Shown here one piece after another: positions 8,252 to 15,927 of a DNA stretch of 64,000 nt; positions within the stretch are counted from its first letter, which is position 1; each line of letters opens with the position of its first letter. The notes beneath the pieces are model-generated. The model was not told where the DNA came from, did not search any database, and worked only from the letters and a program-made list of their open reading frames with translations. This DNA comes from Lentisphaeria bacterium (GTDB lineage: Bacteria; Verrucomicrobiota; Lentisphaeria; Victivallales; Victivallaceae), in NCBI GenBank assembly GCA_018265615.1, contig JABLYX010000022.1:1-64000 (forward strand). The letters are read 5' to 3'. The translations under genes were made by a program, and so were the position numbers.

Positions 8252-9520
8252 ATGCCGGTTGATATTTTGGTCGGAACCCAATGGGGCGATGAAGGGAAGG
8301 GCAAGCTCATCGACGTGCTGACGCGCGATGTGGACATGGTGGTCCGCTTCCAGGGCGGCAACAACGCGGGGCACACCGTTGAGATCGGCGACGAGCACTA
8401 TGTGCTCCACCTCGTCCCCTCGGGCATCTTCCGCCCGAATGTGGTCAACGTCATCGGCAACGGACTCGTGGTCGACGTCCTCGGACTTGTCGAGGAGATG
8501 AAGGGCATCGCCGCCAAAGGCTTCTCCATCGACAACATCCGCCTCTCGAACCGCGCCCAGCTGATTTTCGAATACCACAAGCGCGCCGACGCCCTGAAGG
8601 AGTCGAACGCCGGAACGAAGAAGATCGGCACAACCAAGCGCGGCATCGGCCCCGCCTACGCCGACAAGATGAACCGCACCGGTATCCGCGGCATCGACCT
8701 GACGAATCCGGGCCGGCTCGAGGAGCAGTTCCGCACCGAAGCGGCCAGGTACAACAAGCTTTTCGCGGAGCATAACATCGCTCCGCTCGACATCGATGCC
8801 GAGTGGGCGCTCGTCCGCGACGCGGCGACGTTCCTGGCCCGGTTCGTCTGCGACACCGTCTACCTCGTGAACGAGGCGGCGAAATCCGGTAAAAAGATCC
8901 TCTGCGAAGGCGCGCAGGCCGCGCTGCTCGACATCGATCACGGCACGTATCCCTTCGTCACGAGCAGCAACACCGTCTCCGGCGGCGCCTGTACCGGAGC
9001 AGGGATCGCCCCGCAGAAGATCCGCGACACCTGGGGCGTCATCAAGGCCTACACGACCCGCGTCGGCGAGGGGCCGTTCCCGACCGAGCTGTTCGATGAA
9101 AACGGCGAAATCCTGCGCAAGGTCGGCCACGAATACGGCGCGACCACGGGCCGTCCGCGCCGCTGCGGCTGGTTCGACGCGGTCGCGGGCCGCTACGCCT
9201 GCATGGTCGACGGCGTGAACAAGCTCGCGGTCACGAAGCTCGACGTGCTCGACAGCTTCGATAAAATCGGCATCTGCGTCGCTTATGAGATCAACGGCAA
9301 GGTCACGAAGGAGTTCCCGGCTTCGGTCGAAGAGCTCGCGGCGGTCAAGCCGGTGCTCGAATGGCTGCCGGGCTGGAACGAGGACATCAGCAAGGTCACG
9401 AGCTACGGCCAGCTTCCGGAAAACGCGAAGAAGTACCTCGCGCGGATGACCGAGCTTGTGGATTCCGAGCTTGCAATCGTTTCTGTCGGCCCCCGCCGCG
9501 ACCAGACGTTCGAGGTCTGA
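8252..9520 (+). CDS. purA: Adenylosuccinate synthetase
   Basis: This 422-aa enzyme joins IMP and aspartate using GTP, the first committed step to AMP. The GTP-binding loop GDEGKGK is at residues 12-18, NAGHT follows near residue 38, and the late TTGRPRRCGWFD motif is the IMP/GTP-site signature. I chose the ATG at 8252 because an AGGGGG ribosome site precedes it and homologues begin just before VGTQWGDEGKGK; an in-frame ATG at 8210 would add 14 unrelated residues. A terminator separates it from rodA. Confidence 0.96.
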   Translation: MPVDILVGTQWGDEGKGKLIDVLTRDVDMVVRFQGGNNAGHTVEIGDEHYVLHLVPSGIFRPNVVNVIGNGLVVDVLGLVEEMKGIAAKGFSIDNIRLSNRAQLIFEYHKRADALKESNAGTKKIGTTKRGIGPAYADKMNRTGIRGIDLTNPGRLEEQFRTEAARYNKLFAEHNIAPLDIDAEWALVRDAATFLARFVCDTVYLVNEAAKSGKKILCEGAQAALLDIDHGTYPFVTSSNTVSGGACTGAGIAPQKIRDTWGVIKAYTTRVGEGPFPTELFDENGEILRKVGHEYGATTGRPRRCGWFDAVAGRYACMVDGVNKLAVTKLDVLDSFDKIGICVAYEINGKVTKEFPASVEELAAVKPVLEWLPGWNEDISKVTSYGQLPENAKKYLARMTELVDSELAIVSVGPRRDQTFEV

Positions 9521-9542
9521 CCGGAACATATGCACAGCGGAT

Positions 9543-9583
9543 GCGGGGGTGAGAGGGAGCCGGCTCCTTTTCGCCCCCCTTTT
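9543..9583 (+). terminator. Intrinsic terminator between purA and rodA
   Basis: A long GC-rich hairpin has an outer GGGGG/CCCCC stem and an inner AGGGAGC/GCTCCTT stem, followed by TTTTC. It ends 24 bp before the rodA start, so rodA may rely on read-through or an unrecognised promoter. Confidence 0.75.
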
Positions 9584-9606
9584 CATTGAAACGGCAGGAA
9601 ACAGGA

Positions 9607-10791
9607 ATGCGAACCGCGAAGAAAAAACCGGAGGGAAGCTGGCCGATCCGCATCATGCGCTATCTCGGCGGATACGACTTCGTCCAGATCACCGCGCTCC
9701 TGTTCCTTGTCTGCACGGGGCTGGTTTTCATCTACTCCACCGGGGTGCAGATCGGAACGCCCGTCGCGCTCCGGGCGTTCAACCGCCAGCTGCTGTGGGT
9801 CGGCGGCGGGCTTCTCCTCTGGCTGACCGGCTCATCGATCAACCTCCGCCGCACCGAATACAAGGTGCTGTCGCTGATCTTCTACCTCGGGACGCTGGTC
9901 CTGCTGATGCTGCTGCCTTTCATCGGGCAGAAGGTGAACGGGGCAGTCAGCTGGCTGGACATTCCCGGCGTGGGTTTCCGGCTCCAGCCCTCGGAGTTCG
10001 CGAAGCTTTCGCTCATCATGCTGCTGGCGGCGATGTTCTCGACCGCGATGTTTTCAGTGAACAAGTTTTTCTGCCTGCTGCTCTCGGGCATCACCGTGGC
10101 GATTCCGCTGGTGCTGATCCTGAAGGAGCCGGACTTCGGCAGCGCGCTGATCCTCGTGCCGATCTATCTGGCGATCGTTTTCTGCGCAGGGCTGAAATGG
10201 CGGTTCATCATCGTGGTCAGCGCGACCTCCCTCTGCGGGCTCGCGCTGGTCGTGGCAAACGAGGTGCTGCGCATCCGGCCGTTCCTGAAAGGGTACCAGC
10301 TGAACCGGATCCTCGCTTTCCTGCACCCGGAGGATTTCCTGGCAACCACCGGTTACCAGCCGTACCAGGCCGGACTGGCGGTCGCCTCCGGCGGGCTCTT
10401 CGGCAAGGGGATCGGGGAAGGGACCCAGAATTCGCTCGGGTTTCTCCCGCAGATGGCGGCGAACAACGACTTCATTTTCGCGATTATCGCGGAAGAGACC
10501 GGCTTCATCGGCTGCACGCTGATCTTTCTCGCGTACCTGCTGCTGCTCTATTCGATCCTCCGGACCGCGTTCCTGACCGACGACCCGTTCGGCCGATACC
10601 TCTGCATCGGCATCGGCTCGATCATCTTCGCCCACTGCTTCATCAACATCGGCATGAGCATCGGAATCACCCCGGTGACCGGACTCTCGCTGCCGTTCGT
10701 CAGCTACGGCGGATCGTTTTTCCTGATGCTGATGGCCGCCTGCGGGCTCATGCAGTCGGTCTACCGCCACCGCGATGACGGGAAAGTGTGA
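9607..10791 (+). CDS. rodA: Rod-shape SEDS peptidoglycan polymerase
   Basis: This 394-aa SEDS protein has about ten TM helices. Family hallmarks are NGAVSWLDI and LQPSEFAKL (near residues 110-130), the large extracytoplasmic loop with FLHPEDFLATTGYQPYQA, LPQMAANNDFIFA, and the final GLSLPFVSYGGSFFL. It polymerises glycan strands from lipid II with a class B PBP partner. SVDs and the short loops fit RodA rather than FtsW, although the split is not certain by eye. The ATG at 9607 follows GGCAGGAAACAGGA; a TTG at 9586 is the alternative. No mreB or PBP2 gene is adjacent. Confidence 0.88.
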   Translation: MRTAKKKPEGSWPIRIMRYLGGYDFVQITALLFLVCTGLVFIYSTGVQIGTPVALRAFNRQLLWVGGGLLLWLTGSSINLRRTEYKVLSLIFYLGTLVLLMLLPFIGQKVNGAVSWLDIPGVGFRLQPSEFAKLSLIMLLAAMFSTAMFSVNKFFCLLLSGITVAIPLVLILKEPDFGSALILVPIYLAIVFCAGLKWRFIIVVSATSLCGLALVVANEVLRIRPFLKGYQLNRILAFLHPEDFLATTGYQPYQAGLAVASGGLFGKGIGEGTQNSLGFLPQMAANNDFIFAIIAEETGFIGCTLIFLAYLLLLYSILRTAFLTDDPFGRYLCIGIGSIIFAHCFINIGMSIGITPVTGLSLPFVSYGGSFFLMLMAACGLMQSVYRHRDDGKV

Positions 10792-10859
10792 TTTCAACCG
10801 GAATTCCGCCTCAGGAATAACTTTTTTCAAAAAAAGTTAGACAAAACTAATTTATTTAC

Positions 10860-10887
10860 TTGCATTCTGTTTTCCGGGTGATATAGT
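10860..10887 (+). promoter_or_regulatory. Orphan sigma70-type promoter before the candidate small RNA
   Basis: TTGCAT lies 16 bp from TATAGT. No plus-strand gene follows, only two hairpins. The hexamers are identical to those of the catalase promoter. Confidence 0.6.
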
Positions 10888-10892
10888 AATGG

Positions 10893-10980
10893 TGTTCTCC
10901 GGAAAAGAAACGGGCACTCTTTTCCCCGGCCCTCCTTCGGATGCTTTTTCTGCATTTTCAGCATCCGCAGGAGGGCTTCT
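10893..10980 (+). ncRNA. Candidate small RNA of about 88 nt
   Basis: Downstream of the TTGCAT-16-TATAGT promoter is a perfect 8-bp hairpin (GGAAAAGA at 10901-10908 pairing with TCTTTTCC at 10918-10925). It is followed by a terminator-like hairpin (GCCCTCC, TT, CGGATGC pairing with GCATCCG, CA, GGAGGGC; 10929-10976) with a short TTCTTT tail. No ORF fits. It lies between the ends of rodA and a convergent GH gene. The alternative is that only the second hairpin is real and serves as the rodA terminator. No known RNA family was recognised. Confidence 0.45.
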
Positions 10981-10989
10981 TTATGCAAC

Positions 10990-11020
10990 AAAAAACGCCC
11001 TGCCGAACCGGCAGGACGTT
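10990..11020 (-). terminator. Intrinsic terminator of the first GH cassette
   Basis: On the minus strand, CCTGCC pairs with GGCAGG, extended by ACG/CGT-like flanks, and is followed by GCGTTTTTTG. It is 26 nt past the GH stop codon. Confidence 0.75.
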
Positions 11021-11045
11021 TCTGGGCGTAAAGCGATGCGGCCGG

Positions 11046-12869
11046 TCACCTGATGAACTGCACCGCCGGGCCGGCCTCGACGGTTTTCCCGTTATATTCG
11101 AAGCGCGCATTTTCGCCCGTGCTCCACACCGCCAGAACCTTTCCTCCCTCGGCGCGTTCGAACACCAACGCCTGCACACGGGGCGGCACCCCGGCGACGC
11201 GCCCCGCGAATTTCGGCGCGCGCCCAAGCGCGGCCGTCATCTCCCGGTAGGCGGAATAGGCGGGTTTCGGCGCATAGTTCCAACGGACGATCCCGAAGTT
11301 GTTCTCGCGCTCCGCCGGGCTCTCGCCGTCGCAGTGGAAGTCGTAGAAGTAGAGCCGGTCGATTCCGTCCGCGAGGTAGGAGAGATAGAGCGTCTGGAGC
11401 AGATGCGCCTGCTCCTGCTCCGTGAAGCCGCCCGCAAACTGGATCGTACAGCCGAGAATCGCCCCTTTCCGGTTTTTGAACGTGTAGAGCGCGATCCCCT
11501 CGCCGGCCGGCTCGCCCCTGCCGTCAATCGCCTCGACCAGCGGCGTGTAGGCGTCGCCCTCCTTCACATTCGCGGCGGTCAGGAAACGCGTGGTATAGAC
11601 GTTCCTGAGGTCGCCGATCCCTGCCTCCCTGCCCGCTTCGGTCGTCCGGGCCCGCATGGTGAACTTCGGGGCGCCCGGCTTCGTCCACCACGCCTGATAC
11701 CCGATTCCGTAGTACGGATGCAGCTCATCCGCCGCGCCGCGCGTCGACCAGTTCCCCTGCTTGTTGCGGTAACGGATATTGTACATCGGGACCTCGCCGA
11801 ACGCGAGCAGGATCCCGCCCTTCTTCACGTACTCGAGCATCGGCTTCTGATACGCCTCTTCGACGGTCGTGTGTTCGCAGCCGAGGAAGACGGGCAGCTT
11901 CGCCGGATCAGCCTTCGCAAGCTCGCCGGGCGTGACCGGAACGACCTTCGCGCCGGGCAGCCAGTTGCGGGTCTCCGCGAAGTCGCGGTCTGGATACTCC
12001 TGGGAGACCGGCGCGCCGACGACCAGCTGCTCCGGCAATGTGCGCCCGATCTTCCGGGCCGCGGCTTCGATCGCCTTGATCAGTACATCGGACTGCTGCG
12101 CGATCAGGTTGCTGCGGTTCGTGGAACCGCCGCACTCAGTGATCCAGAGCGGCTTCCCCGCATCGCCGCGCTCCGCCATGGCCGCCTTGAATTCCGCCAT
12201 GCGCTTCTGCTGGAAGATGCTCCGGTCGGGGCCCCAGCCGTACGGGTGGACCGCAATCGCATCGAAATACCCCCTGGCTCCGGCTGCGTACATGTCGCGC
12301 AGATACCCGGTGTTCCAGCCGCAGAGCCCGCCGACGATCACGATGTTCTCCGGATCGGCGGCTTTCAGCTCCTCATAGGCGATCTTCAGCAGAGGGACAT
12401 ACTGCGCGGCATTCGGATTCGGCTTCCAGAAGCCGCCGTCCTGCTCGTTCCAGATCTCCCAGATCCTGAGCTTCCCCTTGTAATGCCGCGCGCAGGCGCG
12501 GACAAAGCTGCGCCATTCCTCCGGGTGCCTGTAGAGCGGAACGGCGTCGGGACGGCTCTTCACGATCTCCCAGTCGTACCCTTCGAGGATCGGCAGAAAA
12601 TGGATCCCGTACTCATCGAGCTTTTCGAGCAGCTCGTCGTAGCGGCTGAAATCGTACTGTCCCTTCTTTTTCGCAATTCCGGAGAACTTCATGTCGTGGC
12701 GCAACGAGGTCATGCCCGCGTCGCGCATCATCCCGAGCTGTCTGTCGATATTCTTCCACTCCATCTCGGAGTGCGGATGAGCGGCGATCCCCCACGGGGA
12801 ATCCGCGGCGATACACGCCAGGGCGGCGGCAAGGCACAATGCGCCTGTCATTCTCTTGAGAAAAGTCAT
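11046..12869 (-). CDS. Secreted clan GH-A-like glycoside hydrolase
   Basis: The protein is 607 aa with a cleavable-looking signal peptide (residues 1-22, ending ACIAADS). A TIM-barrel domain spans about residues 35-330. The probable acid/base is E142 in EIWNEQ and the nucleophile E245 in WITECGG, the WNE/TEC pattern of clan GH-A families such as GH39 and GH5. A C-terminal region (about 400-607), partly beta-rich, follows. It is last in an operon behind a GntR-type regulator and a pseudopilin, which suggests induction by its own glycan product. The substrate and exact GH family are unassigned. Confidence 0.8.
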   Translation of the reverse strand: MTFLKRMTGALCLAAALACIAADSPWGIAAHPHSEMEWKNIDRQLGMMRDAGMTSLRHDMKFSGIAKKKGQYDFSRYDELLEKLDEYGIHFLPILEGYDWEIVKSRPDAVPLYRHPEEWRSFVRACARHYKGKLRIWEIWNEQDGGFWKPNPNAAQYVPLLKIAYEELKAADPENIVIVGGLCGWNTGYLRDMYAAGARGYFDAIAVHPYGWGPDRSIFQQKRMAEFKAAMAERGDAGKPLWITECGGSTNRSNLIAQQSDVLIKAIEAAARKIGRTLPEQLVVGAPVSQEYPDRDFAETRNWLPGAKVVPVTPGELAKADPAKLPVFLGCEHTTVEEAYQKPMLEYVKKGGILLAFGEVPMYNIRYRNKQGNWSTRGAADELHPYYGIGYQAWWTKPGAPKFTMRARTTEAGREAGIGDLRNVYTTRFLTAANVKEGDAYTPLVEAIDGRGEPAGEGIALYTFKNRKGAILGCTIQFAGGFTEQEQAHLLQTLYLSYLADGIDRLYFYDFHCDGESPAERENNFGIVRWNYAPKPAYSAYREMTAALGRAPKFAGRVAGVPPRVQALVFERAEGGKVLAVWSTGENARFEYNGKTVEAGPAVQFIR

Positions 12870-12898
12870 TCTGTTTTATGGCTCCGTTGATCCGGTTG

Positions 12899-13666
12899 TT
12901 ACATTTTGCGCAGTTCGAGCTGCTTCGTGACGAGCTTCCGCACCTGCATGACCCCGTTGCGCAGCTGCGGGGAGTTCATCGATTTCGTGTGCCCGTCCAT
13001 GAAGGAGACGTTGGCCTTGTCATGGTGCCCGAGCCAGATGCCGGAATCCGTCCCGCCGCTCGGAACCCCGACGCCGTTGCTGATATGGCTGTACTGGTTG
13101 ATTCCGCGCGGAACCTTGAAGTAAGCGCCGGAACCGTACTGCGCGGTGTCGGCATAAACGTGCAGCTCGCTCGGCCGCCGGGCTTTGTTCAGCATATAAA
13201 AAACATTCGCCGAGTTGATCATGTTCATGTATGCGCCGGTCTTGTCCGTATTGTTCGTGTAGCTCGTGTCCCAGACGCCCATGTACATGCCGTTGGTCTG
13301 CCAGCCGTCAAACTGGCCGGAACTCTCCCCTGTGTGGAACGGACAGACGAAAACCTTCTTGCTTCCGGGAGAGATATAGCTCGCGAACTTCCCATCCGCC
13401 GTATAATCCCAGTTCGGCGCCGCGTTCAGCTTGACGCCGAGGAGGACATCCGCGAAGGGGCGCCCCATGGTGTTGACGACCATCCGGCCGTTGTTATCGT
13501 TGGAGTACATGAGCTGGGCGGCGATCACCTGCTTGTGATTGCCGGTGCACTTCGCATCTTTCGCCCGGTCCCGCGCCGAATTCAGCGCCGGAAGCAGCAT
13601 TGACGCGAGAATCGCGATGATCGCGATCACGACGAGAAGTTCGATCAGTGTAAAATTCCTTTTCAT
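12899..13666 (-). CDS. Type II pseudopilin-like protein with H-x9-DG motif
   Basis: The protein is 255 aa. The N-terminus MKRNFTLIELLVVIAII is a class III prepilin-type signal with Glu at +5 of the mature helix; the usual Gly before the cut is replaced by Asn. The extracytoplasmic part has the C-x2-N-H-K-Q segment after the helix and, near residue 230, H-x9-DG in HHDKANVSFMDGH. The ATG overlaps the regulator's TGA as ATGA, which implies translational coupling. I chose ATG 13666 because GGTGG precedes it and the pilin signal begins there. It probably acts in a secretion or surface-display pseudopilus. Confidence 0.88.
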   Translation of the reverse strand: MKRNFTLIELLVVIAIIAILASMLLPALNSARDRAKDAKCTGNHKQVIAAQLMYSNDNNGRMVVNTMGRPFADVLLGVKLNAAPNWDYTADGKFASYISPGSKKVFVCPFHTGESSGQFDGWQTNGMYMGVWDTSYTNNTDKTGAYMNMINSANVFYMLNKARRPSELHVYADTAQYGSGAYFKVPRGINQYSHISNGVGVPSGGTDSGIWLGHHDKANVSFMDGHTKSMNSPQLRNGVMQVRKLVTKQLELRKM

Positions 13667-14748
13667 CGTTCCACCTTTCCGATCTGGGTTGCGTTGATAT
13701 CTTTCACGGTCCTGCCGAAATGAATCTCCGGAGTGATGACATAGTGCGTCGGCGCGTTTTCCGCCTGCTCGAAGTGCTCCCTGACAAGCCGGACCGCATG
13801 GTGTGCGACACGGTCGCGGCGGCTGTTGATCGTCGTGAGATCGACCTCGAAGCCGTGGACGCTGTGACCGAGCGAAATCAGACTGAAGTCGCGGGGAACC
13901 TCGAGCCCGCATTCGTTCGCGGCGCGAACCACCTCAAGCGCCGGGAGTTCGGATATGAGGAACAGCCCCGTGAACTCCGGCTTCGGATTCTCCTTCAGGT
14001 ACTGCCGGAAAAATTCGTAACTCCTGGTCGGGGAGTGTTCCCCTACTCGGATATTCGGATTCAGCACCTCGATGTCGAGCTGATACGCCTCCGCGCATTT
14101 CAGGAAACCGGCGACGCGCTCCCGGACCATCGGCAGCTCCGGCTCCGAAATCATAAGCGCCAGCCTGCGGTGCCCGTTCATCAGCAGGTGCGTCGCGGCC
14201 AGGACGCCGCAGAACTCGTTGTCATTGTCCACATACCGGCACCCCTCGACCCGGACCGTCCCGTAGATGATGACCACCGGGACCGGCTGCGCCATCATCC
14301 GGTTCAGCTGGTCGGTCGTGATCGCCTCATGCCCGTACGGCATGAACAGAATCGCGTCGGCTTTGAGCCCCGGCAGCATCGCGACGCCCTCCGCATTGCT
14401 CTGCATATCCACGATGTCCAGATCGAAGCCGCCGGCGGCGGTTTCGCGCTGCAGCAGCTCCGGAAATTCGTTCCGGAGGTTCGTCACCCAGGCCGGGATC
14501 AGGCAGGCGATTCTGCCGTAACGCGGCGCGCGGCGGACGAAATATCCGCGCCGGTCCTGCGCCTCAAGCACGCCGGACTCACAGAGCCGCTCCATCGCCT
14601 GCTTGACCGTGATCTGGCTCACGCTGAACTCATCCATGATCTGCCGGACCGACAGAAACTTCTCCCCGACGCCGAGCCTCCGGCACCGTTCCTTCAGGTG
14701 CTGCGTCAGCTGATCCGCACGGCTGAATCTGATATTGCTCTCGACCAT
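13663..14748 (-). CDS. GntR-type regulator with LacI-like ligand-binding domain
   Basis: The protein is 361 aa. The N-terminal winged helix (about residues 8-72; VRQIMDEFSVSQITVKQAMERL) is of the GntR type. Residues 78-350 form a periplasmic-binding-protein fold (IACLIPAWVTN, ILFMPYG, GHRRLALMISEPE, FSLISLGHS), the combination found in AraR-like sugar regulators. It is first in the regulator-pseudopilin-GH operon. TGTATTT repeats upstream are likely autoregulatory operators. The ligand is probably a sugar or glycan fragment, but this is inference. Confidence 0.85.
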   Translation of the reverse strand: MVESNIRFSRADQLTQHLKERCRRLGVGEKFLSVRQIMDEFSVSQITVKQAMERLCESGVLEAQDRRGYFVRRAPRYGRIACLIPAWVTNLRNEFPELLQRETAAGGFDLDIVDMQSNAEGVAMLPGLKADAILFMPYGHEAITTDQLNRMMAQPVPVVIIYGTVRVEGCRYVDNDNEFCGVLAATHLLMNGHRRLALMISEPELPMVRERVAGFLKCAEAYQLDIEVLNPNIRVGEHSPTRSYEFFRQYLKENPKPEFTGLFLISELPALEVVRAANECGLEVPRDFSLISLGHSVHGFEVDLTTINSRRDRVAHHAVRLVREHFEQAENAPTHYVITPEIHFGRTVKDINATQIGKVER

Positions 14749-14840
14749 TGTGTCCTGTATTTTCTGTGTTTATTTTGGATACAGTATATATTATGACACA
14801 ATCCGCCCCGAATGTCAAGACTGTATTTATAAAAAATACA
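14747..14840. promoter_or_regulatory. Cluster of inverted repeats, likely regulator operators
   Basis: Between the divergent genes lie several nested palindromes: ATTGTGTC (14747-14754) with GACACAAT (14795-14802); CTGTAT (14755-14760) with ATACAG (14779-14784); and TGTATTT (14822-14828) with AAATACA (14834-14840). Several share a TGTATTT-like core. They surround the regulator's promoter, which points to autoregulation. Confidence 0.5.
14790..14818 (-). promoter_or_regulatory. Promoter of the first GH cassette
   Basis: On the minus strand, a perfect -35 TTGACA is followed after 17 bp by CATAAT. The regulator's ATG is about 40 bp downstream, and operator-like repeats flank it on both sides. 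Confidence 0.65.
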
Positions 14841-14870
14841 CTTTATCTCCGAATATTCCCGGAATGCTGC

Positions 14871-14898
14871 TTGAATATTAAATTTATCTGAGTAAATT
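14871..14898 (+). promoter_or_regulatory. Possible promoter of the ROK-like gene
   Basis: TTGAAT is followed after 16 bp by TAAATT. It is AT-rich and weak, and lies 33 bp before the start codon. Confidence 0.3.
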
Positions 14899-14931
14899 AA
14901 TTACAGAACCACCATATAGGGGAAACAATCC

Positions 14932-15927
14932 ATGAATCCGGTTGACGTGCTGTCGGAGCTGCGGAACAAGCTGCTGTTTCACACAGAGCTGACGCGCGAG
15001 GAACTGTCGGCGCTGACGGGACTCTCCGGCGCATCGATCACAAACTATACGCGCCTGCTGCTGGATTCCGGCGCGATTGCGAAGGAGAGCTTCCGCGTCC
15101 CCGGCGTGAAGCGCCCGGTCGAACGGCTGCGGCTGCTGCCCGGGGAAGAACGCGCGCTCGCGGTCTCCGCCTCCCCGGAGCAGGTCGAAACCCTGCTGCT
15201 CGGCTGCGACGGAAGCATCCTTGAACGCAGCGTTTTCAACGTCGGCGTTCCGGCCCAGTCCGCCCTTCTCCGGGCAATCGACGACGCCGTGCGCGCCGGA
15301 GCCGCAAACCGGCCCGTCCGGGCCGTCTCGCTCTGCGTCGACGGCATGATCGCCCCCGAGCCCGGCATGATCTTCCGCTTTGAAGGCATTCCGGACTGGG
15401 AACCGTGCGAGGTCGCCGGCCTGCTGGAGGCATGGCATGGGATCCCGGTTCAGCGGGTCTTTCCGCGGATCATGGCGGCGACGCGCGGATTCGCCTCCGC
15501 CGCCGCGCGGCCCGACCGCACCGGATATCTCCAATACAGCGGCGGGCGGCTGCGGATCGGCAGCTTCGACCGTTACCGGATCAGGCTGGGAAAATGCGGA
15601 ACGCCCGGCAACGCGATCCACCGCTCCTGCGGCGTTGCGTCCGGCCCCTGCTTCTGCGGCCGCGGCGACTGCCTCGCCGCCTGCCTCGCCGCGGCGGGAG
15701 AGAACATATCCGCAATCACCCCGGCATTCTCCGCACTTTTCACGGAAGAGGGGATCCGGACCGTCGGGATCGACTGGCCGGAATACGGCGGCAGGCTCGC
15801 TCTGTCCCTCTCTGCGGCGGGAATCGACGCGCATATCGCAACCGGCACGGAACTCATCACCGGGCGCGGCCTGCGGGAACTCACGGCCGAGCTCATTCCG
15901 ATATCAGAAAGGATTACAGGAAAATGA
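14932..15927 (+). CDS. ROK-like transcriptional regulator
   Basis: The protein is 331 aa. Residues 5-50 contain a winged-helix-like segment (LTREELSALTGLSGASITNYTRLLLDSGAI). The rest resembles a degenerate ROK sugar-kinase fold with the cysteine cluster CFCGRGDCLAACLA, matching the zinc-binding CxCGxxGC motif of ROK proteins. An AGGGGAA ribosome site precedes the ATG. It overlaps the downstream oxidoreductase by 4 bp and faces the first GH cassette across a shared, repeat-rich intergenic region. It probably senses a sugar and controls the oxidoreductase; kinase activity seems unlikely given the divergence. Confidence 0.65.
   Translation: MNPVDVLSELRNKLLFHTELTREELSALTGLSGASITNYTRLLLDSGAIAKESFRVPGVKRPVERLRLLPGEERALAVSASPEQVETLLLGCDGSILERSVFNVGVPAQSALLRAIDDAVRAGAANRPVRAVSLCVDGMIAPEPGMIFRFEGIPDWEPCEVAGLLEAWHGIPVQRVFPRIMAATRGFASAAARPDRTGYLQYSGGRLRIGSFDRYRIRLGKCGTPGNAIHRSCGVASGPCFCGRGDCLAACLAAAGENISAITPAFSALFTEEGIRTVGIDWPEYGGRLALSLSAAGIDAHIATGTELITGRGLRELTAELIPISERITGK

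Noticed and set aside
8228..9586. 452-aa ORF on the minus strand
   Set aside because: It covers purA in reverse and shows no motif.
10819..10838. AT-rich palindrome AACTTTTTT/AAAAAAGTT
   Set aside because: Stem is A/T only and no T-run follows; not a convincing terminator.
12899..13912. Longer 337-aa form of the first cassette's pseudopilin
   Set aside because: The extra N-terminal 82 residues lie in the regulator's coding region and hide the pilin signal; ATG 13666 with GGTGG fits better.
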